From Septoria linicola (taxonomy: Eukaryota; Ascomycota; Dothideomycetes; Mycosphaerellales; Mycosphaerellaceae): 64,000 nucleotides of DNA. Where the stretch lies: contig CP099424.1 in assembly GCA_024114885.1 (NCBI GenBank), positions 1,674,001 through 1,738,000 of the forward strand. Reading direction: 5' to 3'. The position numbers and the translations under genes were made by a program. Positions within the stretch are counted from its first letter, which is position 1, and each line of letters begins with the position of its first letter. Shown here one piece after another: positions 33,945 to 45,789 of this stretch. Under the pieces are notes generated by a model, which saw only the letters and a program-made list of their open reading frames with translations, was not told the origin of the DNA and did not search any database.

Positions 33945-35547
33945 CTACAGGGAATAAGCACCGACAAGCCCAACGATTGCCACAGCCCACCACTGCGCGC
34001 CACCCAAGCTCTGCGCACCACTCTCACCAGATGCCCTCGGCGACGCACCACCCTCACTCGTCTCATTCCCGCCACCAGTGCCATTCGTCCCGGTAGCAGC
34101 AACGCGGAACTCGTTTACACTCATCCCATCCTCACGATACACAACATACATCTCACCACTCGCATCAGCAGCCATGAACAACTGATCTCCATTCTCACTC
34201 CACTCCAACCCAACAGGACGGAAGCACTCATCCGGGCAGCGACTCTCATCCTCATTGCTCATGATCTCGACATACCCATCACGACTATCCGGACTCGCAG
34301 TCGGCAGACCAGTCTCATTGTTGAACGGAATCGCAGCAAGTTTGTACCCAGCTGGGTTCTCGCGATTCCAGGAGCCGCGGAACGTGATGTAGAGGACATC
34401 GGCGGCGGTGTTGAACTCCATGTCCATGGGTGCCATGTGTGCTGTGAAGCTCAAGACCGGGTCGACGGTGTTGTCGCGGCACCACTCGTCGTTGATGGAT
34501 TCGTTGAAGTTGGCGGCGAATTGTTGGCCGGTGACGAGACCGTCGTTGTTGGGCACGTCTTCGGCATCCCAAGCTGGAAAGCAGTCAGGGTAGCCGTAGT
34601 AGGCGCCCAAATTGGGCGATTCAGTGCCGTTGAGGTAGCCGTGGAAGTTCTGTATCGTGTCAGCCATCTATAGCGATGGTCAAAATGTAAAGTCAGTGTT
34701 TGGTCTCACCAATTCCTCCCTCAGCAGGATTATCTTCCACAATCTCCACGCCATCTCTCGCCAGGTTATCAATGCTGTTCTCATTGCTGAACAAACCACC
34801 AGTGACAGGATTCTGCGCCAGTCCAACAGAGTTTCGCAGACCATAGCCCACCAAGAGACCCTCGGATGCATATTCCCAGACTCTGCTCGTGTCGGAGATA
34901 TTGAAAGCCTTCACCGTGCTGTATCCAGAAGTTGGATCCCGAGCCTGGGGGTCAACATTGCCATCCGAACCCCGAGAGACGAGCAAGAAATCCGGATCAC
35001 TGCGTGGGAGGAGTAGTGTCCTAGTAGAGTGAGAACCATCGCCACCAAGGTTAATTACTCTTCTGGCATCACCAGACACTTCACCGGTCTCGGAGTTGTA
35101 AGCCCAGGCATAGACTGCTTCCTGACTGGAAGCGTACAGAACCGTGTTATCTGGCGAAAGCTCGATTCCATGGTTGAGCTGCATCATACATCAGCCTCGC
35201 TCTTCTTCTTCTTCTCTTGGACCCGGGCATGCAATACTCACAGATCCATTAGCGATAATCTGCTGACGACTCGAAACCGTCAAGCAAGGCGCCTCGCCTT
35301 CGAACGTCAACCTCGTGATGCCTCCACCATCTTCAGCCTGATCAACCACAAGCAGATGACCATTGTTATCGCGCTTGAGCGACCTTGGCTTGATGAAGTC
35401 ATTGGCAATAATATGAGCAGACCACCCAGCAGCCAGCGAAGGCGCAGGATACCCACTCGCAGAAATCGTGCTCGAGCATTCTTGCTGTGCTGTCGCAAAC
35501 CCGACGACCGCTGCCGCGACGAGCGAGGATCGCGTAGTATACTTCAT
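33945..35547 (-). pseudogene. GPI-anchored AA12-type PQQ/sorbosone dehydrogenase with a one-base frameshift
   Basis: Three minus-strand exons are inferred: 35547-35242, 35178-34710 and 34649-33945. The product starts with a signal peptide (SSLVAAAVVGFATAQQ) and ends with a GPI-type tail (small residues, then AQWWAVAIVGLVGAYSL). The body is a six-bladed propeller of the sorbosone/PQQ-dependent dehydrogenase type: LNHGIELSPDNTVLYAS, GYGLRNSVGLAQNP, NFHGYLNGTE, AHMAPMDMEF, PAGYKLAAIPF and CFRPVGLEWS. In this family the cofactor is PQQ and the substrates are sugars at the cell surface. Oddity: exon 2 ends one base out of phase with exon 3. Dropping one G from the G-run at 34,718-34,720 restores the family's acidic-Leu-NFHGYL junction. 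So the gene carries an insertion or a sequence error. Confidence 0.82.
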
Positions 35548-36286
35548 GATAATCTGCGTTCGTACAATCCTATACTACACTAAACCTCAAAGCTAACGCA
35601 CCGGCGACCAACTAACTCTTATACCCACACAGCCAACACAGACACAGCCAAGCATTCCACATTTGGACGATCTTGCACAGCGTCGAGCCATGTGTACCGC
35701 GGGGCTTGCAAGAAATAAGAAGTCAAGACCAGTGTAACGCGTACGCACTAGACCGCGAACAAAGCATAGTCGACTTGGCTGGTGCACTTGTTATGCACGA
35801 GAGGATAGCCTGCTGTGGAGGTGGGAGCCAACGGGGCGGGTGAGCAGCATTGGCGCCCAGAGGAATGACATCGGCGGTGGTGTGCATAGCGACGCCACAG
35901 AGGCGGACGCATTTGCTTTGAGGTTGCACGATTCGGTGAATGCGGCAGATATGATCGGATGTCGCAGAGTTGTGTTCCGAGGTGTGCGTGATGAGGTTGA
36001 AGGCGGCGCCTCGATTAGAACTGGAAGGAAAGGGTGTGCTCACAACCAGGACTTCTCCTTTCTGATGCCTCTATATCTGCCATTAGTCATATACTGCGTG
36101 TCTGCCGCAGCGCGAAAGGAGTATAACTAGCATGAAGAGAAATAATGCCAGAGCAAAGGCCTCGTGAGACTGCTCGTAAATGCCCCAGAAACTCCCTGCC
36201 GTCTTTTTGTGACCAGCGATGAACATGACACAACGCTCACAATGCTTCCAGGAATGCCACTTCGCCTTTGTCACCACAGCACAATC
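35548..36286. other. Spacer, no gene seen
   Basis: About 740 bases upstream of the AA12-like gene and downstream of the DUF1765 gene, both on the minus strand. It holds the AA12 promoter. Frames in it lack motifs. Confidence 0.45.
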
Positions 36287-39200
36287 TCATGATGGTCTCT
36301 TGAATAACTCGACGCCCAGTGTCGGCGTTTCAACCCACTGCCTGCCGGGTACGCCTTCCTTTAATCGTCGATCAAAGAAGCTTCCACACTCGCCAACTAC
36401 CACTGTCCATTCGGCCAAGGCTCTGCCAGCATATCTTGCTCTCGCGACGCTAGCACCACAAGGCTGTGCTGCAGCAGTGCTCTCCGAGACAATGTTTGAC
36501 TTCTCCTGGAGAAGCCCATGCGCCGGCGCGGGCAGCCGAGGAGGAAGCAACTTCATCTGCGCATGCGGCCTGTTGCTAGGATGGAATTCAAGCGAGAATC
36601 TAAAGCTCAAACTTCGATGCTTTGGCTTCTCTGCGATAGTTTTGGACGTTTTCTCCGGCGCGGAAGCACTGTCAGCTATGGGGCCTGAGTGGCTGGATGT
36701 GTCTGGTGTCTCTCGAAGTGCGTGCGCTGCCGATGTGTCCTTCGACGAGGGCTTCTTGGGTCCGCCGCCTATCATCTTCTTCAACGCGCCAAAGAGCCCC
36801 TTTCCGCTTGTCTCTTGATCAGAGTCCTTGTTCGACGAGGACGAGTCAGGCCTGAGATCGATGTTCTCGGCAAGGCCCACAGCAGCTGCTGTCGCTTTCG
36901 CCATAGGTATGTTGGCATCTTTCATGAGGCCGTCGAAGGTCAAGAAAGAATTACCTGGACTAACAATATTGTCTGTGCGAACGATAAGGAGTCTTCGGCC
37001 GGGTGCTGGATGGCAAGGGTACGACTCTGGCCGCAAGCTATTCTCGTGGTCTGCTTTGTTCCGCAAGTACAGATAATGTGACCAAGTATGCTGAAGTCGT
37101 TCTTGCAGTGCTTCGAGCAGGCTAAGATCAGGATCTTCCTCGTCATCGTATCGCCCGACTCGCCAGCAGAGCAATCGCATGTAATATGCTCGTACCATGG
37201 GACACCAGTGGTTGAATCTGCTCTCGAACAGATCGGGATCCAGCAGCAGTCTCAAACATGTGTCTTTCTTGCGCTCCGGTAGACCAACGATTGAGTTCCA
37301 AATGGTGAACAGAAATGCGTACAGACGAATTTCTGTCATTGTATTCTCACTGTCAATCATTTTCCGGAACACCGTCTGCCAGAAGCTGGAATCCACGAGG
37401 GGGTCATCGGAAGATCGAAGGTTGTCATAACGAACCAGAATTACAAGCACCTCTTCCAGAAAGTCCAGCAGTGTGTAGCAGGCAGAATGGTTGAACATAG
37501 AAGTGCCACGAGCTGCTGCCTGCAGCAAGTCGTGGAAAGATTGTGCAAACAATTCTCTCGCTAGAGGATGGTCTGCAGTCCGCTCAGAAAGGAAGTCTCG
37601 GATTAGCATTACGAGCCGATTCTCGGCCATTAGTCTTACAGCATTAGTTGGTGGTACAGGTAACGAGGACGCGTGGATATCTGGATCGCCTAGGACGTCG
37701 TCGAATGTTGGTGTTGGCGCCGCGTTCAAATCATGCTGCGCATGATGCGCCTCTCGATGTATAGTCAACTCAACATTGGCCAGTATCTGCGCATGTATTG
37801 GCAGCAGACCAGGAGCGCACATGCGCTGATGCTTGGTGGTTTGGGGCGGAAGAAAGTCGACAGCCAATATATGGAAGTGCTTGACAAAGACGTAGAAGAG
37901 GTCACTTTCGCGCCCACTCCACCGTTCTGTCCAATGACCCCACCACTGTATGTGCGCCGTGCCTACCGGTAGGGCTGGCGGTGTTCGCATCTTCCTCGAG
38001 TACTTCGGCAGCGACACAAAACCAAGCTGATGCAGTGCTGGCGGAAAGTTTGATACGATCTCCGCGCAGACCAGTTCCGGAATACTGTCAAACTTGCTTA
38101 TGCCGTTTTCCTGCAGCACTCGGCGAACATTGTCAAAGGGCAGATCCCATAGTCGAACCAAAACGTCCGCCATGCCCGGTACGAACATGAATGCATACGC
38201 GCAAGCTTTCCCACAAAACGTGACCAGACTTGCAGAGGCATTTCTCAGGGACATTTTGTCCACGACAAATGCCATCTGAGAAGTCAAGTTCGTAATGAAC
38301 GTGTTGCGGACGTTGTGGTGGACGGAGTCAGACAGGAAGTCCGAGGAACTTGACGTTAGCGAGGTGTTCGAACGGCCACCAACTCCCAGCGAGACCTTGA
38401 CCCGCTCATTGAGAGGACAAAACGGTGAAGGCGGAGTCCGCCATTCTGGTCTTTCCATGATGCCCGAAATACCGTCCAGAACAATAGGCCGGTCAGTGCC
38501 AGATATCGACTGATTGTTCTTGCCGGCCAACATTTCAATTAAGCCAGTCCACCATTTATTGAAGATGCTCGTCCGCCGATCGAGATCTTCCGGCCGCAGC
38601 GACTTGTTGGAAGTGTGGGCCGAGTATGTACGTAGAAATGGTATCAGTGTAGTTCGAACGACATTTGCCTTCAGTGCGCTTGATTTGGCCTGAAATTTGG
38701 AGAAGTCTGCATCGAGACTTCGGAACTGAGTCCAGAGCTCATCCTTCTTCTTAGTCACTGACAACGGACTGATGTGGTGCTTCTCGGACGAGGGTATTCT
38801 TGGTACAGGTGCAGGCCGATCACTGTTGCTCTGCGGATGCGCGAGTGATGGCAGCCGATCGGTCGGGAAGGACTTTGGTAGTGGTGGCACTGCTTGGATC
38901 GACTCAGGCAAGCTCTGCTTCTGAGTCTCGTCGTGGGAGCCGACTTTCGCCAATCCTGCTGCACGTGTGGCTTTCTTGCGCAGTAATGTTCCTTTCCGTG
39001 CCACTGCACCTGATGGCTTGTCCTTTTCATCCCCCGAGCTCAAGAGTTCCAGTTTCTGATCCTTCGCCTTGAGCTCTTTAGCTGGCTTTGAAGACTTCTT
39101 GCGGAATTGAAACGATTTTCTGCGTCCAGTGCTTGAGCTTTGCAAGGTAGGATCACTTTTTGCTTCGAGCGAGACCTCAGCAATTGGCTGCTCAACGATG

Positions 39201-39979
39201 CTATCCACCTTGGTCGGCGAAGGAGATCGGGATGCTGGCGTGGAAGAGGATGACGGATACCACGAACGACCAGAGAAGCGCTTCGAGAAGGACTTGTTAA
39301 GTGATGGTCGTTGGCTTGATGACGGCGTGGTGGCTACCGTGGAAATGGTTTGGTCCGAGTCTATACTTGTCCCAGAATCGCGCGCGAAAGACTGCAGCGT
39401 CGAGCGGCTGCTGCGTGCGCTTTCCGTCTGACGGAGTCGGCTTTCTCCGGATGTTCTCTGCAAATGTGCTGCAACATCGTGCGCCTGTGGTGGAGGCTTC
39501 CGTACGGTGTCGTCTTCTGGAGTATTCCAGCCAGAAGTCTCTTCAGAAGGAGATATACTTGCCGTCTCGTTGTCCGACTTGGCGATGTAGTCTCCCTTCG
39601 TGACTCCCTTGATCTCGAAGATGGCCTGCTCGCCGTCATTGGGCAGGTACGTGTAAGAGGCCGCTCGTGGAAGCTGAGTTCCATTGTTTCGCTCCGGTGG
39701 GACAGCAGCCCCATTGTCGCTGCGCACGTTTCTGCCTGTCATTGACGCACCGCGTGGCCGCCCATTGCTCTTTTCAAGTGCTGTCGCGCCATGCTGTCCG
39801 ACGTCAACAGCAGCACCGCCTTCTCCATCTGCATTATTGTTGGCCGGCCTGCTGAAGTTGACAGGCTCCGAGGCAGCTACCGCCATGCTTGCCGTCCGCT
39901 CTTCTGATCTCTGCTGCAATGCAGAAACAGCGTACTGGCCCCTTGAGCTTCTCTTGTCCAGCGACGCTCTCGCTTTCAC
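36287..39979 (-). CDS. DUF1765 family protein (large fungal cytosolic protein)
   Basis: One uninterrupted minus-strand exon encodes 1230 residues. The first 400 residues are disordered, Ser/Pro-rich and basic, with many possible phosphorylation sites (for example SSTPASRSPSPTK). A helical region follows, with TLIPFLRTYSAH and KCACAYAF-like segments. The DUF1765 domain lies at roughly residues 780-1000, recognisable by RDFLSERTADHPLARELF, AFLFTIWNSIVGLPERKK and HWCPMVRAYYMRLLCWRVG. The C-terminus has a conserved-looking LLPPRLPAPA near residue 1130. The family is fungal and poorly characterised; no reaction is known. In-frame ATGs at 39,979 and 39,886 are both possible starts. Confidence 0.85.
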   Translation of the reverse strand: MKARASLDKRSSRGQYAVSALQQRSEERTASMAVAASEPVNFSRPANNNADGEGGAAVDVGQHGATALEKSNGRPRGASMTGRNVRSDNGAAVPPERNNGTQLPRAASYTYLPNDGEQAIFEIKGVTKGDYIAKSDNETASISPSEETSGWNTPEDDTVRKPPPQAHDVAAHLQRTSGESRLRQTESARSSRSTLQSFARDSGTSIDSDQTISTVATTPSSSQRPSLNKSFSKRFSGRSWYPSSSSTPASRSPSPTKVDSIVEQPIAEVSLEAKSDPTLQSSSTGRRKSFQFRKKSSKPAKELKAKDQKLELLSSGDEKDKPSGAVARKGTLLRKKATRAAGLAKVGSHDETQKQSLPESIQAVPPLPKSFPTDRLPSLAHPQSNSDRPAPVPRIPSSEKHHISPLSVTKKKDELWTQFRSLDADFSKFQAKSSALKANVVRTTLIPFLRTYSAHTSNKSLRPEDLDRRTSIFNKWWTGLIEMLAGKNNQSISGTDRPIVLDGISGIMERPEWRTPPSPFCPLNERVKVSLGVGGRSNTSLTSSSSDFLSDSVHHNVRNTFITNLTSQMAFVVDKMSLRNASASLVTFCGKACAYAFMFVPGMADVLVRLWDLPFDNVRRVLQENGISKFDSIPELVCAEIVSNFPPALHQLGFVSLPKYSRKMRTPPALPVGTAHIQWWGHWTERWSGRESDLFYVFVKHFHILAVDFLPPQTTKHQRMCAPGLLPIHAQILANVELTIHREAHHAQHDLNAAPTPTFDDVLGDPDIHASSLPVPPTNAVRLMAENRLVMLIRDFLSERTADHPLARELFAQSFHDLLQAAARGTSMFNHSACYTLLDFLEEVLVILVRYDNLRSSDDPLVDSSFWQTVFRKMIDSENTMTEIRLYAFLFTIWNSIVGLPERKKDTCLRLLLDPDLFESRFNHWCPMVRAYYMRLLCWRVGRYDDEEDPDLSLLEALQERLQHTWSHYLYLRNKADHENSLRPESYPCHPAPGRRLLIVRTDNIVSPGNSFLTFDGLMKDANIPMAKATAAAVGLAENIDLRPDSSSSNKDSDQETSGKGLFGALKKMIGGGPKKPSSKDTSAAHALRETPDTSSHSGPIADSASAPEKTSKTIAEKPKHRSLSFRFSLEFHPSNRPHAQMKLLPPRLPAPAHGLLQEKSNIVSESTAAAQPCGASVARARYAGRALAEWTVVVGECGSFFDRRLKEGVPGRQWVETPTLGVELFKRPS

Positions 39980-42254
39980 ATCAACAGTCCATCATTGGCA
40001 GCCCAAACGAGTGACAGAGCTCGATTTGAGCTATGAAGGAGACACGCGACCGTCGTCCACTATATTCAGCGATCTCACTGGTCTCGTGGCCGTCTGAACC
40101 AGCCCGCGTCAATCTTCGAAAATCGTGCTGCTGGGTTCCTTGTGTAGTTAGTATCGGCTCGAAACCCACTTGAAAGCTCTCGGACTCGTGATGCTTTGAC
40201 AAATGACTCTGCACTGCGGACCAGCCCCTAGTGCGACGACAATATGCAGACTCTCGAAGATGCAGGTATGGTGATGGTCGGCGCGAAAGAGAGACCGGCG
40301 CAGCAATCCGAGAATCACAACATCTCAAACCGCTGGCCTTCTTCTCTTTCTCGCTGGCGCGAGCTAACTAGTTAGTTAGACGACCAGGGTAGATCTACGG
40401 GCCACCCGAGTTTCATGCAGAAAGCGGACATCCGAAAATAGCATAGAATATCACATCAAAATGTCCGATGATCCTCTCGCCTTCGAACCACTCTTCAACG
40501 ATGAGCGATACAATGACTGGTTATGATGAGTGTTTCCTTCGATTGTCCCCTTCACTCGGTTGATGCTGCTCATGCTCCAGTTGATTTCCAGCTCCGCATA
40601 GCAGTTGCAACCGCTGACCAATTTGTTCGGCGGATCTGATGGCGTGCATGAGATCTGCAACGGCTGCCTGCCTCGTCCCGGGCGAACACTCAAGCGAGCC
40701 TCGCACAAAGCATTCAAGCTGCAACACCGTCACACCATCAACGGCCACGAGCACTCATCGCACGAGCGCTAGCAGAGGAATCATTCTGTTCATCTCGCTG
40801 CATGCTATCCAGACACGACTGGAGAGTACCTGGCCATCGAGCTGAGTCCACATATGCTCCGAAATTGTTGGTTGAGGCGGCAAATGATAATTGACTGTGC
40901 TCTACTGGTAAAACACAGCTTGACGAAAACTGAACTCTGACATTTCGCGACAACGACAAAATTCTAAGCGATGATCTTCTTTGATCAGTAGCGTAGCACC
41001 CCACCACCTTAGTCGTCCAGTCTTCAGAACTGCTCTGCTGAGCTTGAGCCAAAAGTTGCCGATCTTTCGCCAACCAGAGCCGCGGAGTCAAAGCCGACGA
41101 GGGATCTGTGCCCAGGCCTTCCCTTGTTCCTAACATCCTCCTTCTCCAACAAACCAATACTCTGTACATGAAGCACAGCATCTCATCGGCCTCTCCGTTC
41201 AAGAGAGAGGCTGATGCTCGAGCTGGAGGGTTCGTCAACTATGTCGCCGAGCCGACCTCTTGATCACGACAATCACCAGCTGCCACCTACCCGAGCTTCG
41301 TCTGTCTTATACATGCATTGGCATGTGCAAGACTTCAGACATATCTACACCGTGGCTTACCAAGCAAGCAGTCTGGACCTCTATCAGTCGAATGTGAGAT
41401 CTACTGTTGAAGATACAGACATCGGCTCGCTACCGCAGGCGTGATCGGTTTGGTTCTCATTTCGTTGGACGTTAACTTCAAGCACAAGTACATGCATGGG
41501 TAGTCTCAGTTGCACCACGTGGTCGTCGAATTTTCCGTCTGCGCTGACGGTATATCTGGTCCATGGCGTTGACCTGGACCCTTCGACACGAGGAAAGGCT
41601 TGCTTTAGGGCCAGACTGCGCATGGCACTATACTAATTGGGCTATAGCACCAGCACTTTGGTACGTCCACCGCCTGTATAGAGCATGGCATGATCAAGTA
41701 TGCATACAACCTGCATGTTCAACTCGCTTGCTGTACCAATTCTAGTATCGGCCTTCTCGATCAAGGGATTGGACCATGGCAACCACACAACAAGCTTTGC
41801 ACGATCTCGTCTCAAGTGGGAGCGACAAGCTCGACCAGCACGCAGTCTGACAACAGAGCAACCCTTTGCATTGCAGTCAGAACTCATTTCGCTCTTATCA
41901 ATTGACCAAATCGTGATCATGCAGTCGTGTCCAGAGCACGGCCCATGGTAGTTCCATGGCTGAAGACGTCTTTAAGAAGCGCTCTCGTCAAGGGCCATTC
42001 GGCCAAGCCGATGGTATATGCAAGCCACGAGCGTGGTCGCCATGCTCTCGCTACGCTTCCACGCGCTGGTAGAGAACAGTTCAACGTAGCAGGTGCTGCG
42101 CTAAACTGTCAGTAGGTACCGCACCACAGTCTGGCCATCGGCAACACCTCATAGAAGAGGCAGTGCCAGATCGCGTGTCTCATAAGCAGTGTCTATGCCG
42201 CGTCTTTTCCACGTCGCTGAGTGAGACTGCTTACATTCTTCTTGACAATCTACT
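39980..42254. other. 2.3 kb divergent spacer
   Basis: It lies between the DUF1765 start and the secreted Ser/Thr-rich protein. A 20-codon frame at 40,461 (MSDDPLAFEPLFNDERYNDW) has a good start context but ends at once, and no splice continuation works. The minus frame 40738-41238 has no motif. No supported gene. Confidence 0.4.
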
Positions 42255-44685
42255 ATGCAGCTTCTACCGCTACAGCTGCTCGTGGCAGCAGCTTTTGCGA
42301 ACCCGTTGGCTGAGCTCCAGGCTCGCCAGCTGAGCCCTTCACAATCATCATGCTCTGTCAGTCATACTGGGCAATGTAGAACCACTCTGCTGTCTTCAGC
42401 TCGCACGTTCTGCGCAAGTCTCGGCTTTGGAACCACCGTGTCCACCATTCGCACGACCAATGTTGTCAACAGGTAAACGAAGCACAATCGTACATTCTGC
42501 AGTAGCTCACCTTGTGGCAGGACTGTTATGAAGACCTTCTCGACCACCGTTGCCACGCGGACAATTACAGGGCCTGCAGTCACCTCTACTTCCACCAGTG
42601 TTCGCACTACTATGACAACTCGTACCCAGACTGCTTCATCAACTACTACGATCACGCAGAGTGTAACCGATCCAGTCACGGGAACTATCGAATCATGTCC
42701 AGGCTTCACACCTCAGCAAACCGCGCGCAACATGGATGGCGCATCGACTGCCTCTGCACCATCTACTGTCTCCGCGCCATCTACTGTTTCAACGTCAAGC
42801 TCCGTCTCTAGTACAAGTACAAGCTCTTCCACCAGGTCTGCGGTGCCTCCTGCAATAGCATGTATCCTGAAACCCACCGCCGTCGCAGCTGCGGCATTGG
42901 TACGGCGTGCCGGCCCTACCTGTAACCAGAAGGGCTTCATTGGAACCGACACTCGATCTTCAACGCAGATGGACCTCAACGACGCGGCCTCCATCGCCAG
43001 CGTCGAGGGATGCGCTCTGGCATGCCGTACATGGCAAGATCAAGGTGAAGTCGGGCAGTCTGGACAGCCAGGTTGCAGCTCTTTCTACGTCAAAGTAGGC
43101 CAATGGTGTCAGCTGAACATACTGAGCACATCGCAAGTTGCCTTCCGGCCAGACGCATCGTCACAGTACTTTGGCTCCGACTTGTCTTGCTATAATTGCT
43201 CTGCAGCTGGTACAGCTTCAGTGTCAACAGTCTCGACAAGCTCATCGTCTGCAAGTATCTCCTCAGTCTCAATGTCTAGCATCTCGACAAGCTCGTCGAC
43301 CACCTCATCGGACGTCGCCGGCCCCACCGTTACAAATGGCGCTTACATGGGCTGCCCACAAAGCAATTTGACTGTCCTTACATTTGCGGGCGGTGCGGAC
43401 ATGCAAGTCTTGTGCGGCGACTTGCAAGACTCGACGCCTGTAGTGCGCTCTGTTCGAAGGGATCTCGCCGACTGTGCATCAGCCTGCATTGCAGCTAACT
43501 ATGCAGCTGGGCAGTCAAACCCCAACGATGGTGGAGTGAGCGATGTATGCAAGGGCGTCACGTTTGTCGAGAGCGGTATGGATGCCACATGGTGCTACTT
43601 CAAGCAGTGGAGTAAGTCTACACTCCGCCAAGCGGGCTTCCATGAGCCATACTTGACTTCGCGTAATGGCACTGAGCCATGCTAATTTTCTGCAGCTTCC
43701 AAAACACAGCATGGTTTCACGTTCTGGCCGTACGGCAGGACAACACCTAACATTCCAAACGAGGCCACCATTGTCTCTGCCCAACGCGTGAGGCGCTACG
43801 ATAACGAGGCGTATCCTCCGCCATACGGCAACGACATGGTAGCCTGGATACGAGACGCTTCACCCGTGGTACCACGTCAAGCTGCCCCAATCAAGCCAGC
43901 ATGCCTTCGGGCCACCAATGCAGCCCAGACCACATCCGCATGCAACTGTGTCATCCCCAGCTCGACTGTTACTGTACGATCGACTAGTACCTCTGCTATC
44001 ACTAACTTGAGAACAATCTCGACCACTTTGACGTGTGATCTAAGTTGCATGTGCTGACTCGTACTAGCTCACTGCTACCACTACAGCTACGCCGACTGTG
44101 AGGACGACCGCCTTCCGTACAACCACATTGACGCGTGTACGATCTGCCACGAGCTGGAGTCGGACTACAACCACGATACACACAACTTCTACAGGAGCAT
44201 GGACCCTAGCGGCTACTCCCTCGGCCTTTTACATCGTTGACTCGGACATGGCATTCGCGGAATGGCCGGCCGATGCAGACGAGATCTTTTACCACGTGCA
44301 GTATGACTGGGACCAGGCCGATGACGAATACGCCCCAACTGTATTCACCATCACTGGAGCCAATAGCGATGAGCTCAGAGTCGCCAACTTGGAGGACGAC
44401 AATGGTCCTGCTGAAGCCTACCGAGTCGCTGGTCAGCCATATGACGGACCTGGCTACCAAATTGTTGCACAACAGGACGTTGGCGGCATGGTCGTACCTG
44501 CCTGCCAAATACAGGTCACTGCTGATGGGCAATGTCCTCTGATGTGCAACATTGGCTGGAACTCTGTCAATGGTCGGAATAGCGACGGTCTGTGGTCGCT
44601 GATGCCACAGGGGACGGAAGATGGTTTCCAAAACTTTGCCATGGCCGCGGATGTGGACCTCGAAGCTCGTCGCCGTCGAAAGTAA
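42255..44685 (+). CDS. Large secreted Ser/Thr-rich protein with Cys-rich apple-like modules
   Basis: Four exons (42255-42472, 42521-43611, 43696-43973, 44068-44685) join in phase to 734 residues. The signal peptide is MQLLPLQLLVAAAFANPLA, followed by LQARQ, a likely KEX2-type region. Two Cys-rich modules are seen: the first (about residues 225-305) starts CNQKGFIGTDT and contains GCALACRTWQ, GCSSFYV and WCQLNI; the second starts GCPQSNLTVLTF and contains CASACIAANY and WCYFKQW. This Cys-A-C / C-x-F / W-C pattern resembles PAN/apple-like domains. They are separated by Ser/Thr-rich linkers. The last exon encodes a globular domain (FYIVDSDMAFAEWPADADEIFYH to CPLMCNIGWNS-like end) of unknown fold. 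Probably a cell-wall or extracellular protein. Confidence 0.75.
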
Positions 44686-44714
44686 AACGTGATATGGTTC
44701 ATAGTCTTCTTACT

Positions 44715-45789
44715 TCAAGTCTTCACGCCAGTCTGCATGAGTAGTGCCTGCAAGCGAGACTGGTGCTCATAGTCAAACGCCTTGAGGAGTCCAGCCAAGT
44801 GGGCCGCGGCCGCCAGTAGGACTAGCACATGAAATATCTGGTGTGAGCTGCCGAACAAGTCGAACTTCCCAGGGTTCCATCGCTCCGGCACTCGAGCCTG
44901 CGGATGTTGTTAGCATCAAGAGTGACAGCTTACGAGACTAATTGACTGACGGCATAAATGACGGCGCCTGTAATGTACAGTACGCCCATACTGACCAGCC
45001 ATGTGAGACCGATCTGGTTCTCCATCTGCGCAAGACCATATAGCTTGAGCCCATGCAAGACAGGTACCACCGCACTCAATCCCATCATGATGAACAAAGC
45101 AGCACGAAAAGGTCTCCAAGCCGAGCTTCTAAACTTTGGATGCATGACAACAATGAACGTGCCAGTCCCTATCGTAGTGATCTGAACATATCTTCATTAG
45201 CATCAATTTCAATCACCTTTGTTTCACGAGGGGCATAACTCACCATCGACCAATAAACCCGCACAAGCCTCGGCTCCGCCGCGAACCCGTAATAAATACT
45301 CGGAATAAACGACCCCCAAATCAAAAAGATAATTCCAATATAATCCAGTCTATTCCCAAACTTCTGCACCGCGGCCGAGTGATTCGAGATTGTATGAAAC
45401 GTAGCACTCATACCAAGACAAGTGAACGCTCCGACGAAGAAACACGCAAAGACCAGGACATCTTGTGCAGTAGCTCGCTCGAATCTGGGCTTCACAGCGA
45501 AGAAGAGACCAGTACCAGCAAAGAAAGCGACCACGGCTCCGAGGAGGTGCGTCCAGATGTTGATGCTCTCGTTGTGGAGGTAGCCGATGCTGGCGGCTGA
45601 TTTGGCGTAGGAGTTTGAGGCGGGGCGGTAGCCGGAGCGGATGTAGTGGTTGTCTTGTTGCCAGTCTTGGATTTCGTGCCAGGCTACTGTCAGGGCGTTT
45701 TGGATCTTCTTTTCGGTTTTGGTTATGATGCTTTCGTCTTTGGTGGGTTGCTTGCCTGATGTCGTGGTTCGGGATCTCAGCTCAGACAT
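44715..45789 (-). CDS. PAQR / Izh-type seven-helix protein (adiponectin receptor / hemolysin III family)
   Basis: Three minus-strand exons (45789-45244, 45181-44951, 44897-44715), all in phase 0, give 319 residues. The N-terminal cytosolic part has YIRSGYRPASNSY and HNESINIWTHLLGA, typical of eukaryotic PAQR proteins. The family zinc-site residues are present: SATFHTISNHS after helix 2, the Asp of NRLDYIGI in helix 3, and SSHQIFHVLVLLAA in helix 7. Fungal Izh proteins act in the plasma or internal membranes in zinc and lipid homeostasis, and members have ceramidase-like activity. The ATG at 45,789 is chosen because it starts the hydrophilic N-terminus; the frame runs open to 46,017. Confidence 0.93.

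Noticed and set aside
40461..40526. Short frame MSDDPLAFEPLFNDERYNDW with a good start context
   Set aside because: It stops after about 20 codons, and all tested donor/acceptor pairs lead straight to a stop.
40738..41238. A 166-codon minus-strand frame in the spacer after the DUF1765 gene
   Set aside because: No motif, no splice partner, and Ser/Arg-rich composition typical of chance frames.
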